A DNA stretch of 64,000 bases from Enoplolaimus lenunculus (lineage: Eukaryota; Nematoda; Enoplea; Enoplida; Thoracostomopsidae). Position numbers and translations under genes: made by a program. This document shows positions 1 to 10,700 of the stretch, in pieces (position 1 is the stretch's first letter; each line of letters opens with the position of its first letter). The DNA lies in contig JASANG010003708.1 in the NCBI GenBank assembly GCA_030248215.1, positions 124,001 through 188,000 of the forward strand, given 5' to 3'. Below the pieces are notes generated by a model that saw nothing but the letters and a program-made list of their open reading frames with translations, searched no databases and was not told the origin of the DNA.

Positions 1-833
1 TTCACTACGTGCGGAACAGCTAATTCATTGGCTATCGTGCTGTAACACATTCCTGTTTCTACTACTAGCTACGCTACTTTAAAGTAGCCTTCTCAAAACT
101 GGCTGTGCAAAGGCTTATGAAGAACAAAGAAGAACAATAAAGAAAAAGCTGTAGAAAAATGAGGCAAACAAGAGGAAAAAACTCGAAGAGCAACAAAGCG
201 AACAAATGGAGGAAATCGAAGGTGAGAGCTGATGTCGCCTACTCGCATCTCCTTAAAATTTTATCTTTAATATTTGGTTTTGCCACTAGCGCAAAAATGG
301 AACACGAATTGGAACTTTGTTCAACAGTGTGCTGTTTGTTTTGCTTAATAGTTGATTAATGCAAACTTGAAAGGCCAGAAAAATGTGAATAAAATTAAAA
401 AATCACATTGTGGCTTTTATTTTTTTATTTCTTGCTTTGCTAATTTCAGCAGAAAAAACAGAGTGTTATTTTAACAATCAGTATTTAGACAACCCGTGTA
501 ATATTTTAATAATTTATATTTCGAGTATCAGCTGTATTCCCTATTATATATAAACTCAAAATAACATAGCTAGAGGACTATTTGTTGTGTTTTTTAATTG
601 TTAAACTTAACCAAAATGACGATTGGACAACGTTTTATAAAACGCGGGAATCCAAGTGTGCAAGTGTTATTGTTTTAGTTTGAAATAGTGAAAACAATTT
701 GACCGCGGTCCGATTCGAACCAGAAAACTTTGGATTACGGGGCTTTCAGTCGTGTTATTTTGTAGAATGTTTACGTAGTTGTCAGTTTGTTGATGAAACT
801 ATATTTAATTCTATCGTATCGTAATATCAAGCC
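1..833. other. Upstream region of the SLC35A-like gene; no gene seen
   Basis: AT-rich sequence with no supportable coding region. It probably holds the promoter and 5' UTR of the transporter gene that starts at 834. On the minus strand around 690-745 there is a GGTTCGAATC box-B-like motif in a tRNA-like context, similar to a segment at 35473-35562, so a SINE head is possible. No TATA or initiator element can be assigned with confidence. Confidence 0.4.
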
Positions 834-3682
834 ATGTCAACGAGCCGAAAGAGTCAGCTTAGCCCTATTCAGTCAATGTCATCAATATCATCCAAATCCC
901 CGATTGACGATGAAACATTTCATTATCCTAACCAGACGAATACAGATGCCAAACCAAGACTAGGCGCTAGAGAATTCTTTTTTCGTGCTTATGTTCTTGC
1001 CGCCATGACCCTTGTGTGGTCTGCCTATTCACTATCAATCCGTTATACCAGAACCCGTACAGATTTACCCATGTATCACTCCACAACTGTCGTAGTGCTA
1101 TCAGAAATAGCGAAATTTATTCTTGCGGGAACATTGTTATTGCGTACTAACCATTGGGATCTGAGTGCTGCTGCTAACGAATTCCAACGCGATTTTCTTG
1201 GCAAACCACGCGAACTAGTCAAAATGTCTCTTCCTAGCCTGGTCTACGCAGTGCAAAATAATTTGGATTTTGTTGCCCTTTCAAATTTAGAGCCGGGTGT
1301 TTATCAGGTATGTGCTAACAAAGTTTTGTCAGAATTATTTTTTCAAACGATTAAAATCGGCCTTCTAATGTTGCCAAATATATACATATGCAAATGGAAC
1401 AGCGATTTACTTATTAATTAATCAGTGTTATACGGTACTAGGGCGGTTTGTTTGATTTGCGTGATTTTTGCAGTTATAAGGTCGGCTACAGACCGCAGTT
1501 CCTGTAGGGCATAAATCTTGCCGGAACAGGAATTGAATTTTTCTGCCCGAACAGAAACAGGAACCGGAATTTAAAATATGTAACATACAACACCGAATTA
1601 TTGTTTTACTTTTTCTTCCTTTTCATATTTTAGTCTAACAACGTTGTAAGAACCGTAATTTCTCCGGATTTGTGGCAAAAGATAAGATTTTATGCATCGA
1701 AAAAGTTGCTGGATCTCTGCTTATTTTACAACTGTGTATCTCATCTGCACAGTGCACATGCCTCATATTTTAAACCTCTCGACGCATGTCTCTGCAGAAT
1801 TTAGAAAGCTGGTAAATGAAAACCGAAAACAGCCGACAAACGGGATATTTTATTTTGATCTATAGTCAACTATCAGTAATTCGGCACTACAATGAATTCC
1901 TGTTCCTGTTCTTGTGAAATGTAGTTCCTTAAGCGTGGCCAGTTTTATATATATACAATTCCTAATCGACTCGCATGAGAAACAAACCTATCGCGCTCGG
2001 CTCTCATGTGAAAAATATGAAAATCGGAAGTTACTGTACACGATATTTTTTATTTTCCCCACTGCTAACCACCACGTATTACGTATATCCTAGCTTATGT
2101 TGATAGTTATCTTTTTACGTGTTCTAAATTCGCCCCGCAGCATCTGTAATATTCGTATATACCAGACAAATAATTCAATTTATTTGCAGGAACCGGCACA
2201 GGAACCGGAGTGTGAAATAATTTTCATCACTGATTTTTACTGGACTTTTTAGAAAACTTGCCTAAAGCTGAGTTAAGCAAATTTTCAGCTATTTCATCAT
2301 CAATCTTTAGAAAACACATCAGAAACAGTTTATTAACAAAACCGGTTCTACCTTGACGTTCACCTATTTCGCGTTTACAAATCAATTTGGCGTATGATCG
2401 TTAAGGTTACAATTCAACTTAAAGTTGTCACAACCGCAGTGTTCATGGTCATAATGCTTGGCAGACGCTATTCACTTACGCGCTGGTTTGCAATTATTTT
2501 GCTGTTTGCCGGTGTTGCACTTATTCAACTTGATGCAAGTCAGCAAACGTCGAAGTCATTTTCACATTCTTCGGCCGGTGATAACACCACCGACCACAAA
2601 CGTGACCAAAACTACTTGTTAGGAATAGTTGCTGTGTTAACAACGTGCTTTACTGCTGGATTTGCTGGTTAGTTTGGTCGCAAGCGTTAAAATATTTTTG
2701 AAATGTTCACAGCAATAGCAAAACTATATTGAGGCTGGTGAACCTGTGGTATTTTATCTTTGTACATATACATTTACATTTTATTTAAACTTCACTTTAT
2801 GTCGCAGCGTATATACATCTTCGATCGTTTGTTCATAAAGTTTTGCAATACGGCGAGCACATTTTAACAAAAGCGAAAATCTACATTTTGTCTGCTTGGT
2901 TACAAAAAACAGAATATCTGGCGTAAGTCGGTTTCATTCTTCTGGGTTCGTTGTCCGCTTTCTCTTGGTGTTTTTCTATCACTATATTTTGTTTGAAATT
3001 CTGCCATTTCTGATTGGGGTCGAGATTCAAGTTCATATTAATGACGCCAAGAATTTGTTTGCAGATTATTTCGTGTATTTTCAGGAGTTTATTTTGAAAA
3101 AATGCTAAAAAACACTGAAACTTCACTGTGGATCCGCAACTTGCAAATGTACTTCACCGGTGTGCTATGCGCAGTGTTTGCATGTGTCACATCTGAAGGC
3201 GTTGAAATTTGGAGAACTGGGTTTTTCCATGGATATCATCCATTTGTATGGTTGATTGTGGGTAAGTTGTGATATTGAATTATTGCAGAAACAAACGGTA
3301 ATCACAGGTTGGATATGGGGCCGTTGTATGCTGGCAGAGTAATATGTAACTTGGCAGTAACTCAAAAATTACATACATTAGAAACAAACATAACTTGTTA
3401 AGATTATTATTAAAATCATTGATTTTGTATTTAATTTTGAACACGCTAAACATTGTTTTTTTGCATTTTATTGCAGGCTTGTTGAGTGTCGGTGGGATTT
3501 TCATATCGATGGTAATGAAATATTTAGACAATTTATGGAAAAGTTTTGCATCTGCGATATCGATTTCTGTGGTTTGTTTGTTGTCTTATTATTTGTTTGG
3601 TACAACGCTCGGTGTCTATTTTATCTTTGGAACCGCCGTAGTATGTGGAAGTATTGTTTTGTACAATTATGTATCGGAATAA
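834..3682 (+). CDS. UDP-sugar (UDP-GlcNAc/UDP-galactose) transporter, SLC35A2/A3-like
   Basis: Exons read as 834-1307, 2406-2667, 3085-3261 and 3477-3682, giving 372 residues, close to the usual SLC35A length. Family members are Golgi antiporters that exchange a nucleotide sugar for UMP, with about ten membrane helices. Seen in the sequence: a hydrophilic N-tail, then FFFRAYVLAAMTLVWSAYSL, the conserved stretch PSLVYAVQNNLDFVALSNLE, GVYQ joined across intron 1 to VTIQLK, then LLFAGVALIQL, GVYFEKML and a last exon with GLLSVGGIFISMVMKYLDN. Frames join cleanly (phases 0, 1, 1). The intron 1 acceptor (GTTAAG) has almost no pyrimidine tract, so that edge is the least certain. An AATAAA overlaps the stop codon. 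Substrate (GlcNAc versus galactose) cannot be decided. Intron 1 holds fragments of the GGAACCGG-rich hAT-like repeat. Confidence 0.9.
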
Positions 3683-4624
3683 AAGTAAATATAAGACAAA
3701 TTCAAATAATAACACATTTTGGCCAAACTACTTTGATCTACATAAATAATTATGAAAACAGGTTTTTGTGTACCAAAACCATTTCAGCTGCAACTTACAG
3801 CGGCATTGGTATTTTGTTAATTTACTCAGTAAAACTGTTCGGATTACAAAATTTTTAGAGCAATAACAGAATAAATTAGTGTTATCAGTCAAATTATTCA
3901 ACAGTTTCTGAAGTGCATGTGCATATTGTAGCTTTAGCAGTTGACGCTACTGTTTATGTTCTCGATTTTATTTATTTTTTTGTAATATGTTTTGCATATG
4001 TGATATGCTTCCGTTGTTTTAATTTAGACAAATTTTATCATTTTTGGTATTGTTTCTTTTTAACCGACGGTACGATAGCAACTTGTTAAGAAGTTGTTTT
4101 TAATTTATGCATGAAGATATATTGTTATTTACAAGGATATATCCACGACCTGATTAGCAATATAAATACCGGAAATTCTCTTATTTTTAAAGTTATAGTT
4201 AATTATAAGTCTGTTAAGAATCCTTTGTTTAATTTCTGGACCCAACTTCCGCGTATTAGACAACCTTTATGTAGCAGATGAATCTGAATTTCTCGGATAA
4301 TTTCGTTTTAGGATCAGTGCTACGCGTTTTTAAGTTTAATCAGTGCTCGACATTTTTTGGTTAAACATAATTTCATGCTTTTATCGTATGATACAAGCGA
4401 TTTATATCTAGAACCGTAAAGTAGTGTAAGCACATCTCCAGATGTTTCGTCCGGAAAAGTATTTTGTATACCATATAGCCTAAAGCCCGTGGTAATCAAG
4501 CACGTTTGCTGTAAAATGCGATGCTAATTTTAAGCATTACGGGACAAAGAGATTGGGATTTAGAGACGATTAGGCTGTGTGTATGCCCTTAATACAGCTA
4601 ATATATGCCATTTGGAATGTCATA
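3683..4624. other. 3' flank of the SLC35A-like gene; no gene seen
   Basis: AT-rich sequence, with AATAAA motifs at 3678 (overlapping the stop) and near 3866 as candidate polyadenylation signals. Nothing else recognisable. Confidence 0.4.
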
Positions 4625-4997
4625 CTTTAGTGACCCGAATAAAGGGGTCCCATTTTGAGTCCGAATCAATAGGAGTATATTTCTCTAATTTGATTCTGTT
4701 GGCGGATACAGTGTATAAGTCCTACCATAAAACATACCCAAACAGAAGAATGTCCAATATATAACAGACACTTTGATAACCTGCATAAACTTTATTAAAT
4801 CCAGAAAAAAAACATGGAATCAACGAAGATGTTCCGGAGCAAAGTTGAGCACAAGAGAAAAAATATAAAAAAGAAGTGTTTGGTCCAACTAACGTGGGGT
4901 GAATTTAAAAATAAACATATACGTAACCGAATAACAACGGATACCTGCGTTGGAGGCAAAATAACTGTCAATCCCCCTATTATTCGGATCACTACAG
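4625..4997. mobile_element. MITE of the CTGTAGTGACCCGA family
   Basis: The left end CTTTAGTGACCCGAATAAAG and the right end CTATTATTCGGATCACTACAG are near-perfect inverted repeats. The same ends bound elements at 56157-56588, 58940-59349 and 63160-63393, and a disrupted copy at 17421-18594. The interior shares 'CCCATTTTGAGTCC' with the other copies. No transposase frame is present, so it is non-autonomous. I see no clear target duplication, so the superfamily is unassigned. Confidence 0.65.
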
Positions 4998-5549
4998 CAA
5001 GTATTTCCACTACATTCATTGCTTGATTATTAAGTCAATTGCCTGTTGTGCTCATCAGTTTCCCTATATTTTTTATTGCTCGTACTGTATAATTTAACGT
5101 TTCAAATATATTTACCCAGCAAGCATTCTACTATGTACATTCCTAATTAAACGTTAATGAGTTCATTTATCCAAAAGTTTAACAAGGGGTAACCGGATAT
5201 CCGTTTCGGGTAAAAAAGCAGTATTCGTTTCCAGTATAAAAATACCTGAGATTCCATTATTTTTTCGCTCAAACGTAGTAATAAATCACCTACAAGCTGC
5301 GCAGCTTAGGAAGTTCGCCTTGCGGTGATACAGGCGGAATTTCTACGAGAAAATGAGTTTTGTCACACTTTCGTTAAATTCTTTATTAGAAAACTAAAAA
5401 AGTTTTGTACGCTATGTGGGTGCCGACGAAATATCGGCGAAACATGGTTTCCGTAAGTCCCTTCCTGGTCCCCAATGTTAGGAATCGACGTTTCTGTTGT
5501 AAATATACCTTGGGAATGAGCTAAAGCAAAGTGTGTTGGCGGGAACGTT

Positions 5550-5861
5550 TACAACCTGCATTACAAACCGCGACATCGTCGTGTGTTCCCGAATGACTGG
5601 CGATGTAAATTTACAAGTGTGACTAAAGCGTGTTTATATTGTGCCGGTCAAAATGTTGATGTTGTTGATGATAATTTTCATGTTTTCGTATTTTGTTCTC
5701 GTGTTAACGGTTTTTACTCTGAGGCTACACCGATGTTAAAACGAGTAGCAACCGTAGAGCAATTAGGATTGACAGATCTAATTTTGGGTCGCAAAATAGG
5801 GAATAGTAATAAACAAGCAGTTTTCAATTTTGTTATTCAGCATCCGCAATTTGCAGTATGA
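5550..5861 (+). pseudogene. LINE C-terminal (zinc-knuckle) fragment
   Basis: One frame reads through a zinc-knuckle-like pattern: C-x2-C (CLYC), then after a gap H-x4-C (HVFVFC), preceded by RRVFPNDW and followed by a hydrophobic helix. This matches the zf-RVT tail found after the reverse transcriptase of several LINE clades. No reverse transcriptase core is visible next to it, so it is probably a truncated relic. Assignment is by pattern only; the clade cannot be named. Confidence 0.35.
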
Positions 5862-6491
5862 AAACTAGATGTAAGTTAAATTGTGATCAAATCTGGTGTA
5901 ATCCTATGGATGTTTTAAGAAGAATGTTTTTCGCGCAAATACGGTTGCATTCGCGTACTTGTTTCTGTTTTCGAAAGTATAGCACATAGTGATAATTAGT
6001 GATGGGTATCGGAAATTTTTCATATCCAATTATCCGGCAACTGTTGCCGGATATTTATTCAGATACTTATTCGAAATTGAATTTTATATTCCGGATTTCC
6101 GAAACTCTTTTGCGTTTCCTAACCTCAATTTTTTTCTCAGCACTTGTTTTAACTTGTTGCTCTATAAGGAAATTATCCTGGCACACAAGATGATGGATGT
6201 GAGCGTAAAACACAATACTATAGTTATTTATTATGCAACTGCTTCATGGTGCTGAGAATTCGGTTTAGAAGATTGCTACTGACTAATAAATACTTGCGTT
6301 GGCTACCTGTAATTGAGTTGATCCGATTAGTCTCTCGAACTATGAGTCGTTTTATGTAGGGACCGTGTATAATTCCTTTGTTTTATACTTGTTTTACGCT
6401 GAGAAGGCTTAAACATAATAAGTTTTGGTTGTTACATTGCTAAAAATATTTATATGTTCAGGACCCGCTCTAGTCTTAAACATCAGTATAT

Positions 6492-7255
6492 ACATAATGC
6501 CGATTTGGCTCCTCATAACCTCCCCTGATAATTTCAATTAAATTTCAATTTTTGGAGGCTTGAATACTTACACTTATTTTGATCTTTATAAACTACAGCG
6601 GAGTGGAACTATAAAAACGTATTTTCGACAGTTGAGAAACCTTATTTCGCCAAATTTTCCCGGGACAGCTACTACCAGGAGTACACACAACAAATATAAT
6701 TGGGACAGCGGGACCGTTGGACAACAGGAAGCTCGGGGGTCCCTAAGCAGGATAGGGGGCTATCGCCCCCCAAACCCCCCACACTAAACAATTCATTACT
6801 GAAATCCTTATCCTGCTCAGCGTCAGTGTCGCTTTTAATATATATACTGGAGGTCAGAAGGTGCTTCAGCCCCCTCCCCCCGAAAAAATGAAACACTGAC
6901 CCTACTACACCACATTCTCCCGGTGCCGATAAACAGCTTCGTTCGTCAGTTGGAAAACAGCTTCTTGAAATAGTCTTGTTTTTATTTTTAAGCAAAAGTA
7001 ATTAAAAATTATCAGTAAATCAGGTGCGCCAAACCAGTGATCAAGCGGAAAAAACTCAACTCAACGCGTCGCTTTTACATGTAGTAATATATACATAAAA
7101 AATAAAGATTTCTGAACTGTTGAGAATAATTTTTAGTTCCGCTCCGCAGTAGTCCTATAAAATCACAAAAATTGAAAGTATGAAAGTCTTAAAAAATTAA
7201 AATTTAATATTGAAATTATCAGGTGAGGTTATGAGGAGCCAAATTAGCGTTATGT
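6492..7255. mobile_element. DNA transposon remnant with about 150-bp inverted ends
   Basis: The left arm (about 6492-6650) and right arm (about 7100-7255) are inverted copies: both contain TTTGGCTCCTCATAACCTC and, further in, a GCGGAGTGGAACTA / GCGGAGCGGAACTA block. The centre is unrelated and has runs of C and G. No transposase frame is seen. The clear target duplication that would fix the family is missing. Confidence 0.65.
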
Positions 7256-7791
7256 TCCGAGGGGCTGATACCCAGAATTACTGACGCCGTTGCAAAGTAA
7301 ATAACGATTTTAGAACTGTATATGTTTTACGTATAGAACACGTTAATGAGTTTCATGGTGATTGGCATATTCAGCAATTTTTATGTTGATTTTCCATAAT
7401 TTTTATGCAATTAATCTCTCTTCTTAGCGATTGTTACTTCTTCAGTACACAGTAACTAACGAAGATAATGTAGTTTTATTTCTATATATATCTTTATAGC
7501 ATATTAGGATAAACATAAATACAATTTTTACAAAAAAAACAAAAATAATATATGAATATTAACCGGAGCGACTTTACACTCGTCAAAGTACGTATACTTC
7601 TTGGAATAAATTCTATTATCCCAAAAAATATAAACACCAACTGGGTTTGAACACTTTGTAGCTGCTTGCAGTAAACGCATTCTTCTAACGGCAAAGCTTT
7701 CATGAATATCAATAGTAGGACATTTTGGACAGGTCGCTATTTTTTGTAGAACAAATGGACAGCTTGCATAGTAAACAAATTAGCTAATTCT

Positions 7792-10700
7792 TCAGCCTTC
7801 GACTTGAGCATACGCCTTTTCAGCTGCCATGTAATACTTATTTGCCAGCTTTCCCTTCATATCTTCCGTCGCTGCTTCTGCTGCTTGGTTGAACAGATCG
7901 CCTGTGCAAATTAAGAAAACATGATAGTAAACTTCGTTTTATGCTTATACAAAACGCTCTACTCCGCTTTACGTTGATTTATGTAAACCTGAAATTTTGG
8001 TGCGTTTCGTTTTAACTTTTGGTGCAATTTTGATTTTAACGTCCCATTTTTATCTCACCTGCGCCGGTGAATTTTGTTGACTTCCGGCTCCGGTAGTTTT
8101 CGTCTCCGATTGCACTCTGCCTGCGCCTATAATTTCGCTGAGTCGTTCAGCACTGCTTCAAACCTATGGTTTCGTTAGGTCGGACGGCACAGTTTCGATC
8201 TTATGTTTTCGTAGGGTCGGTCGGGACAGCCTTGAAAGTAGGCTTAGGGTTGCGCTATACTTGACGTCCGGCGCCGTTCGTTACCATGCGTCACCCGTAC
8301 TGCGCAGTACGTCACAGTACGTCACTATACGTTATCGTACGTAACTTATTTGAGTACGACACAGCACGGTGTCGGACGGCGTCGTACGGGTGACGGACGG
8401 CGTCGTACGGATGACGGACGGCGTCGTACGGATGACGGACGGCGTTGTACGGGTGACGGCCGGCGTCGTACGGGTGACGGACGGCGTCGTACGGGTGACG
8501 GACGGCGTCGTACGGGTGACGGACGGCGTCGTACGGGTGACGGACGGCGTCGTACGGGTGACGGACGGCGTCGTACGGGTGACGGACGGCGTCGTACGGG
8601 TGACGGACGGCGTCGTACGGGTGACGGACGGCGTCGTACGGGCGACGGACGGCGTGGCGTCCTACGGGTGACGGACGGCGCCGGATGGTACCGTGCGGGT
8701 GACGGACGGCGCCGGATGGTACCGTGCCGGTGACGGACGGCGCCGGATGGTACCGTGCCGGTGACGGACGGCGCCGGATGGTACCGTGCCGGTGACGGAC
8801 GTCGCCGCACGTGAGCAAAAGTATCGCGCAAACCTTATGCTTTAGGCTTAGATTTTTAGGTTCAGGCTTAGGATTTAGGTTTAGACTTAGGCTTCAGCTA
8901 AGGCTTAAGACTTAGGGCTAGACTAAAGCTTAAACCTTAAGATTTGAATTACGCTTACGCTTAATTTTAGGTTTACGGTCAGGCTTATTCTTAGATTTAA
9001 GCAGAGAGCTGGCGTCCCAACTGTCCCGCAAAAACCTCACATCGAAGCCGTCCCGACTGGCCTAGCAAGAATAGGCTCGAAGCTACCATGCCGTCTCAGC
9101 AAAAAGGTGCAGGAGTGTTTAGCGTTACAATCCAACTCTATTGCTGTACTGCGGGTAAACGGGACGCCCCTCAAGTAACATGGGCTTTAACAAGAACTTC
9201 AGCATGACAATAATACATCAAATTTTCTATTAAGTGTATGAAGTACAATCTCAATATTGCAAGAACCATACAATGTTGAAACATTCGATTTTTAGTAAAA
9301 CATCTAAGTCGTCTAAAGACGTTTCAGATGTTAAATAGTGACTTTTACAATTAAGAGCAGAGCAAAATTCTCATTAAAACTTACCTTTATTGTTATTATA
9401 TACATAGATTATACCTGAGTGAATTTAAAAAAATTCACTTATATAACGTTTAACTTAAAATAATATCAGTTGCAAAAGCAACAACAATCAATTGCGGCGA
9501 CGTCCGATGCCGTCCGTCACGCGAGTAATTCACGTACGATACAGCAAGTTGACGTAAGGTGACGGACGGCACCGGAGGTCGCCGCACGACAATCGTACGG
9601 TGACGGACGCGCCGGACATCATCAAAAGTATAGCGCCACCCGTATTTTGCGGCAACAGAGTTTACGCACGACAATAACCAAATCGATGTAATTTTGTTAT
9701 TCTTTCTATGTACTTCTCAAGACTATGCAAATCATACACATACATACCTGCCTTGCTTGGGTCTTTCGCTAGCTCATTTCCGCCAACACAAAACATTTCA
9801 GCCATTTTCGCAAGCAGGTTATGTTTCGGGAACAATTTCAGCTCATCGCTAGCATTTCTCATTGCTCCGGCAACGACTTCTGACGTTGTCTCACCGTTCA
9901 TTTTATTTAACGCAGTTTCGTAATATTTTACCGATAAGGGCCAGTTTGCTTGACTTTAACAATAAATTTGAAATAATATTCTCTCCGTTGCGTATATGAA
10001 AAGTTTATGTACGACAAAAACTATTCCATAATCGCAAATTGTTCAATGGAATAAAATCAAAATATACGGATGCTACTTTCCGCCAGGTTACATTACGGTT
10101 ATGTATGCGAAAAGCGTAAACTAGACTAAGCTAAATATTGAGTTGGGCCCGTTTTAATGCGCTACAAGTTCGGACTGCAATATACTAGAGAAATCAGTAA
10201 TCAAAATTAAAATACGCTTTATATTACGCGAAATTTTTGAGTACTAAGTAGTATGATTTCGCGATATATGTACGTACACCGAAATACAATAAAATATATG
10301 AAATCCAGTGTATGACACAATAATTTTGTCAATATTTTAAATCCACTTACATAATTTGATGATTGTCAAAAGCACCAGTTTCGTAAAGTTGTGCAAGAAA
10401 CAAAATTGCATTTTGATTGTCCAACTGTGCAGCCTGTTGCATAAGTTGCACTCCGCGTTCGAACTGATCTTCTTTACCTTCTCCCTAAACACAAACCTAC
10501 ACCGTATCCAGAAACTTTATAGACATGCAATTTTAAAACCATACGAAATCAAGAAATAATGTTCGTTCCGGATCATTACTGACTGCTATTAACTGAGAAA
10601 CATTTAAGGTTTTGATTAACAGGAATAATGTACAAAAACAAATTAAGTAATGAACAAGATCCCCTCCTCAATCCATCCACTTCCTGTTCGTTCAAGAAAC

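Larger units (their letters stand above)
8247..8829. mobile_element. TIR element with expanded minisatellite core, flanked by TTA
   Basis: The left end GGGTTGCGCTATACTTGACG and the right end (reverse complement GGTTTGCGCGATACTTTTG) are inverted and are both flanked by TTA, which fits a 3-bp target duplication as in PIF/Harbinger elements. Subterminal GACGTCCGGCG / GACGTCCGTC blocks also match in inverted orientation. The interior is almost entirely the two tandem arrays listed separately. It lies in the last intron of the eEF2K gene. No transposase is present. Confidence 0.55.

Noticed and set aside
8369-8791. CRISPR-like regular repeats
   Set aside because: The units are directly adjacent with no unique spacers, in a eukaryotic intron; it is a minisatellite.
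8312-8831. Long open frames of 100-168 codons on both strands
   Set aside because: They are the translation of the 21-bp and 31-bp arrays, open in every frame because 21 is a multiple of three and the unit has no stop. They lie in an eEF2K intron.
8832-9005. Telomere or subtelomere
   Set aside because: The TTAGGC-like motifs are short, degenerate and scattered between genes; they look like interstitial repeats within mobile elements.
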